A DNA stretch of 55,920 nt from Pirellulaceae bacterium (GTDB taxonomy: Bacteria; Planctomycetota; Planctomycetia; Pirellulales; Pirellulaceae), in the NCBI GenBank assembly GCA_025459265.1, contig JALOQX010000003.1, positions 1 through 55,920 on the forward strand. Direction: 5' to 3'. The notes below the pieces were generated by a model. That model saw only the letters and a list, made by a program, of their open reading frames with translations. It had not been told where the DNA came from and did no database searches. Numbering within the stretch: the stretch's first letter is position 1; each line of letters opens with the position of its first letter. Both the position numbers and the translations under genes were made by a program. Positions 9,256 to 17,186 of the stretch are shown here, one piece after another.

Positions 9256-10836
9256 ATGACGACCCCCAAGCCCGCCTGCCCGCATGGGAACCACCTGCCG
9301 CACGCCTGCCATTGCTGTCCGGACGGCGCCTGGCATCAGCAGCTGTCCGTCTCGCGCCGCGACTTTCTGGCCACCGCCGCCGTGGGTGGCGCGGTCCTGA
9401 GTGGTTTAAGTTGGGCCAGCCTCGCGCATGCGGCCGACGAAATCCCGGCGCCCCCGCCGCGTCAGCCGCTCAAGGTGTTCCCGGTCCTGGTGTGGGACAA
9501 ACCGCAGCCGGCACCGATGACCAGTTGGCGCAACTGGGGCGGGATTCACACGGCCGAAGTCGCTGCCGAGGAAGTGGCCCGCATTACGGGCGAGCTGAAC
9601 GAGATCGCTCGGTCGGCCGATTTCCCCGTCCAGTGCGCCAAAGTCGCGTCGGTGCACGATGTAAAGCTGGTGGCGGATGATCCGGAATTGCAGGCGGCCG
9701 ATGTCGTGATCGTGTACGGTGCCGGGATCGGAGTGGACGCCGCCAAGGACTTCGGCAAGGACGTGATCCTGTTCCAGCGGCACCGCAGCGGCCCGGTGTA
9801 TCTGCAGTACGAGATCGTCAGTCCGCGTTTCCTGCGGCAGCACACGGATGCCCCGGCGCTGCGGCACATCCATTTCGATGACGTGGTCACGGACCGACCG
9901 GACGAGCTCACCTGGCGATTGCGGGCGCTGTGCGGACTCAAGAACAGCCGCTCCTCGCGGATCATGTGCATTGGCGGGCCGGGCGCATGGGCGCAGCCCG
10001 AAGGCGTGGTCCCGGCGCTGGTCAAGAAGATCTGGAACATGGATCTGCAGACCGTCACGTACGAGGATCTGGACAAGCTGATTGCCGAAGCACGCGCTGA
10101 CGCGAAGACCGTGGCGCTGGCTAAGCAGCGGGCCGAGGCGTACCTCGCGCTGCCCGGCACGACGCTCGAAACGAAACGTGATTTCGTCGACAACTGCTTC
10201 TTGCTGGACCACGTGTTCCGCCGCATCATGCGCGAGGCCGATTGCCGTGCGATCACGATCCAGGGCTGCATGTCGACCATTATGCCCAAGTCGCTCACCA
10301 CGGCGTGCTTGACCCTGAGCACGCTCAACGACGACGGCTTCCTGGCGTTCTGCGAATCGGACTTCGTGGTGATCCCCTCCGGCATCCTGATGGCGAACAT
10401 CAGCAACCTGCCGGTGTTCCTCAACGACCCGACGTACCCGCACGATCACGTCATCACGCTGGCCCACTGCACCGGTCCGCGGAAGATGAACGGCAAGACG
10501 CTGGACCCCGCCCGGATCGTGACGCATTTCGAATCGGATTACGGGGCGGCGCCCAAAGTGGAGATGCCCAAGGGGCAAGTTGTGACCAACATCGCGCCGG
10601 ACTTCAAGTCCGAACGCTGGATGGGGCTGCTGGCCAGGATCGTCGATGCACCGTTCCTGCCGATCTGCCGCGATCAGATCGATGTGGAGTACGACGTGCC
10701 GGATCAGGTGGTCGCTGAGCGCATGCCGGGCTTCCACTGGATGACGGCGTACGGTGACCACACCAAGGAACTCGGTTACGCGCTGCGGCGCGTCGGCATC
10801 GCCTGGGACAACCTGAGCGCCGGCGGACTCACTTAA
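9256..10836 (+). CDS. Tat-exported L-fucose/L-arabinose isomerase-like protein
   Basis: 526 residues with a strong AGGAG Shine-Dalgarno. Residues 8-21 form a Cys/His-rich cluster (CPHGNHLPHACHCC) that precedes the Tat motif SRRDFLATAA and its hydrophobic region ending at AHA. The rest resembles the FucI/AraA-like sugar isomerase fold: an N-terminal Rossmann-like part, a central GGPGAWAQP segment, and a C-terminal part with CESDF and LAHCTGPRKMNG, the region that supplies metal and substrate ligands in the family. Cytoplasmic isomerases interconvert aldoses and ketoses; a Tat-exported relative is unusual and its activity is unknown. It is divergent from the AraC regulator, suggesting shared control. 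Confidence 0.75.
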   Translation: MTTPKPACPHGNHLPHACHCCPDGAWHQQLSVSRRDFLATAAVGGAVLSGLSWASLAHAADEIPAPPPRQPLKVFPVLVWDKPQPAPMTSWRNWGGIHTAEVAAEEVARITGELNEIARSADFPVQCAKVASVHDVKLVADDPELQAADVVIVYGAGIGVDAAKDFGKDVILFQRHRSGPVYLQYEIVSPRFLRQHTDAPALRHIHFDDVVTDRPDELTWRLRALCGLKNSRSSRIMCIGGPGAWAQPEGVVPALVKKIWNMDLQTVTYEDLDKLIAEARADAKTVALAKQRAEAYLALPGTTLETKRDFVDNCFLLDHVFRRIMREADCRAITIQGCMSTIMPKSLTTACLTLSTLNDDGFLAFCESDFVVIPSGILMANISNLPVFLNDPTYPHDHVITLAHCTGPRKMNGKTLDPARIVTHFESDYGAAPKVEMPKGQVVTNIAPDFKSERWMGLLARIVDAPFLPICRDQIDVEYDVPDQVVAERMPGFHWMTAYGDHTKELGYALRRVGIAWDNLSAGGLT

Positions 10837-10873
10837 CACGCCGGCGTGCGCGGGCGCACCGATCGTGCTAGCA

Positions 10874-10896
10874 CCCCGCGGGTCTGTCGCGCGGGG
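10874..10896 (+). terminator. Weak terminator-like hairpin
   Basis: An inverted repeat CCCCGCG (10874-10880) / CGCGGGG (10890-10896) with a 9-nt loop lies 37 bp after the stop of the FucI-like gene. No T-run follows, so intrinsic termination is uncertain. Confidence 0.3.
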
Positions 10897-10947
10897 AGGG
10901 GGGTCGCGGTCTGCCGAGATCCAGGCTGGTTTTTCGACCAACTTCGT

Positions 10948-10977
10948 CTGTCATCACCCGGGCCTCCGCGATATCAT
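10948..10977 (+). promoter_or_regulatory. Putative promoter of the thioredoxin lipoprotein gene
   Basis: A -10 box TATCAT (10972-10977) is preceded, after 18 bp, by CTGTCA (10948-10953), a four-of-six match to the -35 consensus. The ATG at 11017 follows about 33 nt downstream of the predicted start, with GGAG 10 nt before it. Confidence 0.35.
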
Positions 10978-11016
10978 ACGCCGCCCCAGGTGAAATGCTG
11001 ACGGAGAAACCGGCTT

Positions 11017-11709
11017 ATGCTGCGATCGCTGGCGCTGGCCGCTTATGTGCTCGATGTGATCCTGACCGCTGTGGTGCTCACTGGCTGTGGGGCGATCGTC
11101 CCGGGCGCGGCGCTGCACGCCGATGCCGGCGCGGATGTCGCGGCGGCGGAGGACGCGTCCGTGCCCGACGCGGCGCTGGCGGAGGACGCTTCCGCGTCCG
11201 ATACGGCGTTGGCGCAGGACGAATCCGCCGCACCGCTCCGCCTGCCGTCGGACGTGCAGGGTGACGCCTACTATGCGCCCGGCCAGGTCGTGCCGGCCAG
11301 TGCCGAGGAGCCGGAGGCCAACGACCGCTCGGCGACCCTCGCGTCGTATGTCGCCGAGGACAGCGCGGAGGCACGCGGCGGGGCCGCTGTCGAGACGGGG
11401 GCGGTGGAAGAGGTCGGACCGGACGAGTTCGATGCGACGGTGCTGGCCGCCGACATTCCGGTGCTGGTGGACTTCTCCGCGCGCTGGTGCGGACCGTGCC
11501 AGCGGCTCGCACCAATGCTCGATGAACTGGCCGAAGACCGATCGGATGTGAAGATCGTCAAAGTCGACATCGATCAAAGCCCGCAGCTGGCGCAAGCTTA
11601 TCGCGTGCGGTCCGTCCCGACGCTCATCCTGTTCCGACAGGGGGAGGTGACGGCGCAGCACAAGGGGACCGCCACGCGCGCTCAGCTGGACCAGCTCCTT
11701 GCGCGCTGA
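11017..11709 (+). CDS. Thioredoxin-domain lipoprotein
   Basis: 230 residues. A hydrophobic N-terminus ends in the lipobox LTGC (Cys24), so the protein should be lipid-anchored outside the cytoplasm. An acidic, Ala/Glu/Asp-rich linker (about 30-130) follows, then a complete thioredoxin domain with the redox motif WCGPC (157-161) and the cis-proline in SVPTLILF. WCGPC is the classical thioredoxin sequence, whereas many extracytoplasmic family members have other dipeptides, so a reductase role in the periplasm-like compartment is plausible. Exported cysteine proteins and c-type cytochromes nearby are possible clients, but this is inference. Confidence 0.88.
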   Translation: MLRSLALAAYVLDVILTAVVLTGCGAIVPGAALHADAGADVAAAEDASVPDAALAEDASASDTALAQDESAAPLRLPSDVQGDAYYAPGQVVPASAEEPEANDRSATLASYVAEDSAEARGGAAVETGAVEEVGPDEFDATVLAADIPVLVDFSARWCGPCQRLAPMLDELAEDRSDVKIVKVDIDQSPQLAQAYRVRSVPTLILFRQGEVTAQHKGTATRAQLDQLLAR

Positions 11710-11726
11710 GCGGCTGTCTCGTGGGG

Positions 11727-11742
11727 CCGACGTCCTCGTCGG
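11727..11742. terminator. Hairpin between convergent genes
   Basis: CCGACG (11727-11732) and CGTCGG (11737-11742) form a perfect 6-bp stem with a TCCT loop in the 56-bp gap between the convergent thioredoxin and M28 peptidase genes. The position suits a bidirectional terminator, but there is no T-run on either side. Confidence 0.3.
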
Positions 11743-11765
11743 TGGAGTTCGCGCAGGTACCGCGA

Positions 11766-14168
11766 CTACCGGGCCAGCGTTTCCATGGTCGCGCCGCCCA
11801 GCACGCCCCGATGTTCCCGACCGCTGACGATTTCACCGCGTCCCCAGCCGCGGTCGAGCAGTCCGAGGTAGAGCGCAGCCTTGGCCTCGTCGAGCCCATC
11901 GGTCTTGGCCAGGTAGGCAAACAAGTTCCGCCGTTCTCCCAGCCGCGACTTGAGCTCCTCGACACGCGTGAGGAAGGTGTCCACCGCGGCGGGATCCAGA
12001 GTGACGCCGCACAGAATGCCACGTGCGGTGATCTGGTCGGCCAATTCCTCAGCGATCTGATAGTCGCCCGTGATGACGAACGGCTTGGAGGTCGACTGCA
12101 GCACGTCGGCCAGCAGCTCCGGTCCGGGCGAGAGCAGGTGCACGACGAAGTTGCGTTCCTGGACCGCGCTGAGCATCGCCTTGCCGTCGGCGGTGAGTTT
12201 GCCGTCGGCGACCCAGAACGGATGGTCCGCCGCGATGTCGATCCGTCCGATGCCGTACACTTCCGCGACCAGTTCGAGGAGCCGCACGTCGGTTCCGATC
12301 AGCTCCATGCGCTGCAGTCCGCGGGCGAGCGATTTGGTCGGTCGCCCGGAGCCGGCTTCGCCGGGGGGACCCGCACGGCGCATCCGGGGCCCTTCGGCGG
12401 GTGGCGGAGCGGCCTTGCCGAGTTGCTGCACTTGTTCGATCAGCTGTCCCATCAGCTCGTCGCGGTTATTCGACTTCAAATCCACGACCGACCACGCGCT
12501 GCCGGAGAGCTGCGGGTTGAAATTCGCCACGCGCAGCCGCAGCGCGTCGTAGAGGTCCTGGCGGCGGTCGACCAGCAGATTGACCTGCGTCTCATTGGCC
12601 AGGTTCACCATCGCCTGGAGCACGAACTGACCCGCGCGCCGCAGCGTTTCCGCGTCGATGCGTTCGATATCATCTTCCGGCTGGTGGTAGTCCGGGTGCC
12701 CGATCCCGCCCCGGCTCATCAGGAACACCGTCTGGATTCCCTTGCGGATGAAGCCGGTGTGATCGCTGCCGCCGGGACCGCCAGTACTGGGTTCGATCAT
12801 CTGCACGATCTCGGGGTCCTGGTCACGGCGCATGACGTCCCAGATGGCAGGAAAATTCAGCGCGCCGGACGCATCGAGTTTGTCGCCCATGCCGACCATG
12901 TCCAGGTTAAAGCTGCTCACGATGTTGGCCATCGTCACGCCGGCGCACGGCTGCTTGGTGTAATGGAGCGAGCCGAGCAAGCCCAGCTCTTCGCCGGTCC
13001 AGAGGGCGAAGACGAGCGTGCGGCGGGGCTGGAATTGGCCCTGGGCCAGGACCCGTGCGACTTCCAGCACCACGGCCGACCCGGAGGCGTTGTCGTCCGC
13101 CCCGTTGAGGACAAAGCCGCCGCTGGTGCCGATATGATCAAGATGAGCGCCGACCAGGATGACCTGCTGCTTGAGGTCCGGGTCACTGCCTTCGATCATG
13201 GCCAGGACGTTATCCGCCATGTTGTTGCCCAGCTCTTGGGCGATGCGCAGCGACTGATCGTATCCTTTGAGCGTGACAGCGACGCTGGTCGCAAACGAAC
13301 GCGTTTGTTTGGCCTGGATGTCGCGGCGCAGGGCGTCGAAGCGGCGTTTCAGACCGCGGGCGGTTTCCTGGGGATCGGACCGCACGATGGCCCGGAACAC
13401 GCGCTCGTTGATCGTCAGCGCCAGAAACGCGCGTTCGGGGCGGAATGCCGCGCCGGCGTCGCCGCGACTGGGGCGACGGCGCCGTCCTTCTTCGGGTGCT
13501 TCATCGGGATCGAACAGGAGGACGGCCGCCGCGCCGCGGTCATAGGCCGCGCGGATCTTCGTGCTGTCCTGGACGTGCTGCGCCCAGGGATCCGCCTCGT
13601 CGCCCGCGGCCGGCGCACCACCTCCGTCGCCTTCAAAGGCACGCCGCGGCGCCGGGGCGGTGTGCGGCGATCCGCGGAACACGAGCACCACTTTCCCCTG
13701 CACGTCCAGTCCGGCGTACTCGTCCAGCCCCTGGTCCGGCGCGGCGATCCCGTAGCCGACGAACACCACGTCGCCGGTCACCGCGACACCGGGCGACGAT
13801 GACGCGCTGAAGACGGAGAAGTCCCCGTCGTCGATCGGAAACTCGCGGTCCCTCACCCGGAGCTGGGGGACACCCGTATGGAAATCGAAATCGGGCAGCT
13901 TGACGGACTGGAAATACGTTCCGTTCTCGCCGGCGGGCTTCAGGCCCCATTCCTGGAACTTCGCGGCGGCCCACTGCGCCGCTTGACGATACGGGTCGGT
14001 GCCGCTGGCGCGACCCAGCATCGCATCGGTACTGAGGTAGGCGACAAACTCCCGGGCACTGGCCCCGTCGACTTTCCATGCGGGCGTCGTGGCCGGCTCC
14101 TGCGCCTGGCACCAGACAGGGGCCACAACCAACAGCAACCAGATCATCATCCACAGGGTCTTGCGCAT
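11766..14168 (-). CDS. Secreted M28-family zinc aminopeptidase with PA-like domain
   Basis: 800 residues from the ATG at 14168, which has GGAG 8 nt upstream and starts a clear signal peptide. After it come an alpha-helical N-terminal part, an inserted PA-like domain (about 150-290) and the M28 metallopeptidase core. Zinc and catalytic residues are visible: His342 and Asp344 in AHLDHIG, Asp358/Asp359 in GADDNASG, the Glu pair 393-394 in TGEELGL, a later Asp in NLDMVGM and the His of SDHTGF. The remaining ~250 residues are helical with a proline/glycine-rich linker and no recognised domain. M28 enzymes remove N-terminal amino acids from peptides outside the cytoplasm. Convergent with the thioredoxin lipoprotein gene. 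Confidence 0.88.
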   Translation of the reverse strand: MRKTLWMMIWLLLVVAPVWCQAQEPATTPAWKVDGASAREFVAYLSTDAMLGRASGTDPYRQAAQWAAAKFQEWGLKPAGENGTYFQSVKLPDFDFHTGVPQLRVRDREFPIDDGDFSVFSASSSPGVAVTGDVVFVGYGIAAPDQGLDEYAGLDVQGKVVLVFRGSPHTAPAPRRAFEGDGGGAPAAGDEADPWAQHVQDSTKIRAAYDRGAAAVLLFDPDEAPEEGRRRRPSRGDAGAAFRPERAFLALTINERVFRAIVRSDPQETARGLKRRFDALRRDIQAKQTRSFATSVAVTLKGYDQSLRIAQELGNNMADNVLAMIEGSDPDLKQQVILVGAHLDHIGTSGGFVLNGADDNASGSAVVLEVARVLAQGQFQPRRTLVFALWTGEELGLLGSLHYTKQPCAGVTMANIVSSFNLDMVGMGDKLDASGALNFPAIWDVMRRDQDPEIVQMIEPSTGGPGGSDHTGFIRKGIQTVFLMSRGGIGHPDYHQPEDDIERIDAETLRRAGQFVLQAMVNLANETQVNLLVDRRQDLYDALRLRVANFNPQLSGSAWSVVDLKSNNRDELMGQLIEQVQQLGKAAPPPAEGPRMRRAGPPGEAGSGRPTKSLARGLQRMELIGTDVRLLELVAEVYGIGRIDIAADHPFWVADGKLTADGKAMLSAVQERNFVVHLLSPGPELLADVLQSTSKPFVITGDYQIAEELADQITARGILCGVTLDPAAVDTFLTRVEELKSRLGERRNLFAYLAKTDGLDEAKAALYLGLLDRGWGRGEIVSGREHRGVLGGATMETLAR

Positions 14169-14313
14169 GGAAGCGTCTCCAGGAGTGATAACAGCATGCG
14201 AGGTAGCCGGCCGCGCAGCGGGCTGACAACGAGCCGTCAGGCCCTGGTGCGGAACCGCGAGCACCCTCCTACTCTAAATCGGCGCCCGTGGCCCTGCAAT
14301 GCGGCGGCCCGGC

Positions 14314-16380
14314 TCAGTGGTCGCCGTCGCCCGCCCGGTGCACCGCTTCGAAGGCGGTGATGGGCAGCGCCGCATCGGGCGCCAGCTCCGATCGCTGCCA
14401 CGCCCCGTGGTCCGCGGCGCGGAGCAGCGTGGGACCGGTCGGCAGGACGGCCGCCACCCGCTCCGGCGCGACCAGTCCCTCGCCCAGCAAGAACTGGGCA
14501 TAGTCGAGGAACGACGAGTACGATTGGGGGTCGAGGGCCGCCGTCAAATCGGTGATGGACCCGGACGCATCAATCACCGCCCGCAGCGCGGGCGTGATCG
14601 AGAGCATCTCGAAGATCGCGACACGACCCTGTTCGCCGCCGAACGGACCCCCGGGCGTGTCGCAGCCACGCAGCAGTTGACCCGGCACTTCCCCGTTCCA
14701 CAGGCCCGCCTGCCGCAGACGCTGCACGATCGGATCGTCGGGTGGCACAACCTCCGTGCAGCCCGGAACCAGGCGCGGCACCAGCTGCTGGGTGATGACC
14801 CCGTGCAGCGCGGCGGCGATCAGGTAGGGTTCGACGTTCAGGTCGCGCAGCCGGATGATGGCCTCCAGGGCCGAGTACGTGTGCAGCGAGGAGAGCACGA
14901 GGTGACCGGTCATCGCCGCTTCGGCGGCCATCGCGGCCGACTCCCGGTCGCGGATCTCGCCCACCAGCAGCACATCCGGGTCCTGCCGCAACACCGACCG
15001 CAGGATGTTGGCGAAATCCATGCCCGTCTCGCGATTGACCTGAAACTGGGTCGCGAACGGCAGATCGTACTCCACGGGATCTTCAATCGTGACGATACTG
15101 ATCCCGCGGTCCTGCGCGACGATGCTGTTGAGGGCCGCGTAGAGCGTCGTCGTCTTGCCGGCCCCGGAGGGCCCGGTCACCAGGATCAGTCCGCTCGGGC
15201 TCTCGAACAGATCGCGGGCCAGCTGTTCCAGCGGCGGCGCGAGGATCAGGTTGCTCAGTTCGCTCATCTGCGCATTGGGTGCTACCACGCGCAGCACGAT
15301 CTTCTCACCGCGGTACGACGGCGAGACGGACGCGCGAAACTCGACGCGGCGATCATCCAGATACACGACGAAGCGGCCGTCCTGCGGCCGGCGGATCCGC
15401 GTCGTATCCAGTTCGGACAGCACCTTGATGCGCGTACCGAGCTGACGGAAGGTGGCGGCAGGAATCTCACGTTCCAGCGAGATCATGCGTCCGTCGATCC
15501 GCAGTCGCACGCGGGCCGATCCTTCGCTGGGCTCGAAATGCACGTCGCTCGCGTTGCGGGAGACGGCCACACTCAGCACTTCAAACAGCAGATTCTCTTC
15601 GCTCGTCCCCCCCACGGGCCACAGCTCACCCTGCGGATCCTGATACCGCATCCGCTCCAGGTTCGCCGTGACCGAACTGCGCTCCAGAATCTCGCCCAGG
15701 ATCCGCCGACCGTGCCGCTCAAAATCGTCGTCCGTCACCGCGACAAACTGCACGCGGAAGTCATGCAGGGCCTGGTGGATGAACGTGCGTGTCTTGAGGT
15801 CCGAGGGATTGACCATGGCGACCGTGACGCGGTCGCCGTCCTGGGCCACGGCCAGACACCGGCACATGCTGGAAATCCGTGGCGGCAGCAGGCGACACAC
15901 CGTCTTGGCGTCCGGAAAGTCCTGCAGCCGAATGAACTGGATCCCGTGCGCCTCGCGGATCGTCTGCTGCAACTCGCTGGACAGCACCCGGTTCACTGCC
16001 CGGGAGAACGCCAGGGAGTTCTCCAGCAGTCGCTCGAGGGATGCCTTGCCGAGCACCAGCGCCGCGCCGTCCGTGGACGCGCGGAGGCAGGCCGCCGAGT
16101 GGGCGCCGGTGACCGCCGCTTCCAGGCCGAAGTAATCACCCGGATAGATCCGCCGCAGCTCGATTTCGAATCCCAGTCCGGCATGTTCGATAAATGCCTG
16201 GCACTCGCCTTGGACCACCACCAGCAGCGCCGCCTCCTGGTGGTGCGGCGGCACGAGCACGTCGCCCGCAGCAAACGGGCGCTCCCCACCCGACTCGGCC
16301 AATCGTGTGAGCTCGTCCGCGCTCACCTCGTGAAAGATCGGAATCGTCTTGAGAAAGGTGATGGCCTGGTCTGCTTTCAC
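14314..16380 (-). CDS. GspE/PilB-type secretion ATPase fused to a cyclic-nucleotide-binding-like domain
   Basis: 688 residues from a GTG at 16380 with an AGGAGGT Shine-Dalgarno 5 nt upstream; an upstream TTG (16401) would place that Shine-Dalgarno inside the coding region. Order: CRP-like cyclic-nucleotide-binding fold (about 8-125), a GspE/MshEN-like N-terminal domain (about 145-230), then the ATPase with Walker A GPSGAGKT (403-410), Asp box TIEDPVEY, and Walker B plus His box (DVLLVGEIRD, SSLHT). The phosphate-binding cassette of CRP is not conserved (FGLEAAV replaces FGELAL, and the Arg is missing). Of the four zinc-site cysteines of GspE only two remain (Cys541, Cys573; Val538 and Pro576 at the other positions). 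It lies 10 kb from the gspE-M cluster. Confidence 0.88.
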   Translation of the reverse strand: MKADQAITFLKTIPIFHEVSADELTRLAESGGERPFAAGDVLVPPHHQEAALLVVVQGECQAFIEHAGLGFEIELRRIYPGDYFGLEAAVTGAHSAACLRASTDGAALVLGKASLERLLENSLAFSRAVNRVLSSELQQTIREAHGIQFIRLQDFPDAKTVCRLLPPRISSMCRCLAVAQDGDRVTVAMVNPSDLKTRTFIHQALHDFRVQFVAVTDDDFERHGRRILGEILERSSVTANLERMRYQDPQGELWPVGGTSEENLLFEVLSVAVSRNASDVHFEPSEGSARVRLRIDGRMISLEREIPAATFRQLGTRIKVLSELDTTRIRRPQDGRFVVYLDDRRVEFRASVSPSYRGEKIVLRVVAPNAQMSELSNLILAPPLEQLARDLFESPSGLILVTGPSGAGKTTTLYAALNSIVAQDRGISIVTIEDPVEYDLPFATQFQVNRETGMDFANILRSVLRQDPDVLLVGEIRDRESAAMAAEAAMTGHLVLSSLHTYSALEAIIRLRDLNVEPYLIAAALHGVITQQLVPRLVPGCTEVVPPDDPIVQRLRQAGLWNGEVPGQLLRGCDTPGGPFGGEQGRVAIFEMLSITPALRAVIDASGSITDLTAALDPQSYSSFLDYAQFLLGEGLVAPERVAAVLPTGPTLLRAADHGAWQRSELAPDAALPITAFEAVHRAGDGDH

Positions 16381-16403
16381 GGTGGACCTCCTATTTCGCA
16401 AAC

Positions 16404-16432
16404 ATGATAAATCGCCTATTCTCCCCCTTCAA
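16404..16432 (-). promoter_or_regulatory. Promoter of the fused GspE ATPase gene
   Basis: On the minus strand TTGAAG (16427-16432), a 17-bp spacer and TATCAT (16404-16409) match a sigma70-like promoter. The predicted start leaves a short leader containing the AGGAGGT Shine-Dalgarno of the GTG start at 16380. Confidence 0.45.
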
Positions 16433-16527
16433 TATGGTGCGATGGGGCGGCCGACGCCGCGGGCCGCTCACACGTTGCTAACCCACCGCGTTCCTGCACA
16501 CCGCCGGCAGATGAGCTGGCACGCAAC

Positions 16528-17172
16528 ATGGACCTGTTTCTCATCCGGCACGCCCAGTCGGCCAATAACGCCAACCCGGCTTCGCGGCGGGTCGAAGATC
16601 CGCCGCTGACCGAACTCGGGAACGCCCAGTGCGTGCATCTGGCGCGGCACGTGACGACGCTCGGGATCGATCGGCTCATCACCAGTCCGTTTCGCCGCGC
16701 GCTGCAGACCGCCGAATATCTGCGCCCTGCCACGGGACTGATCCCGTCCGTGCAGGTGGAACTGCACGAAAGTGGTGGCTGTGTTGCCGGCGTGGAACCG
16801 TCCGAGATGGTGGGGCGACCGGGCCTGACCCGCGCGGAAATCCTCGATGCCTTCCCGCCGTACGACGTGGAGGCCGCCATCGATGGCCAGGGCTGGTGGC
16901 GGAGCCGGCCCTACGAGTCGGACGATGAGGCGCTCGAGCGCGCGGCGCGGGTACTGGCCGATACCCAGACACGGTGGGGCGCCAGCGACCAGCGCGTCGT
17001 GTATGTGACGCACGGGGGTTTCACCATGCAGTTGCTGCGGCTGGTGGACAAGCGTCCGCAACTGCTGACCTATAACGCCGCGATCACGCACCTGCAGGTG
17101 TCGCCCCACGCGGTACGGCTGCGACAATTCAATCAGGTCGACTTCCTGCCGCCGGCGATGTGGTCCTGGTGA
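16528..17172 (+). CDS. Histidine phosphatase family protein (phosphoglycerate mutase-like)
   Basis: 214 residues, a typical length for the branch. The N-terminal RHA motif (Arg7-His8 in LIRHAQS) supplies the phospho-accepting histidine, TSPFRRALQTAEYL provides the conserved second Arg, and YVTHGGF supplies the second histidine (His162). Family members dephosphorylate small molecules or proteins; the substrate cannot be predicted. The start is preceded only by a weak purine stretch. It is divergent from the fused GspE gene and convergent, 14 bp apart, with the Gfo/Idh/MocA gene. Confidence 0.88.
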   Translation: MDLFLIRHAQSANNANPASRRVEDPPLTELGNAQCVHLARHVTTLGIDRLITSPFRRALQTAEYLRPATGLIPSVQVELHESGGCVAGVEPSEMVGRPGLTRAEILDAFPPYDVEAAIDGQGWWRSRPYESDDEALERAARVLADTQTRWGASDQRVVYVTHGGFTMQLLRLVDKRPQLLTYNAAITHLQVSPHAVRLRQFNQVDFLPPAMWSW

Positions 17173-17186
17173 CGGTTCGACGCCGG

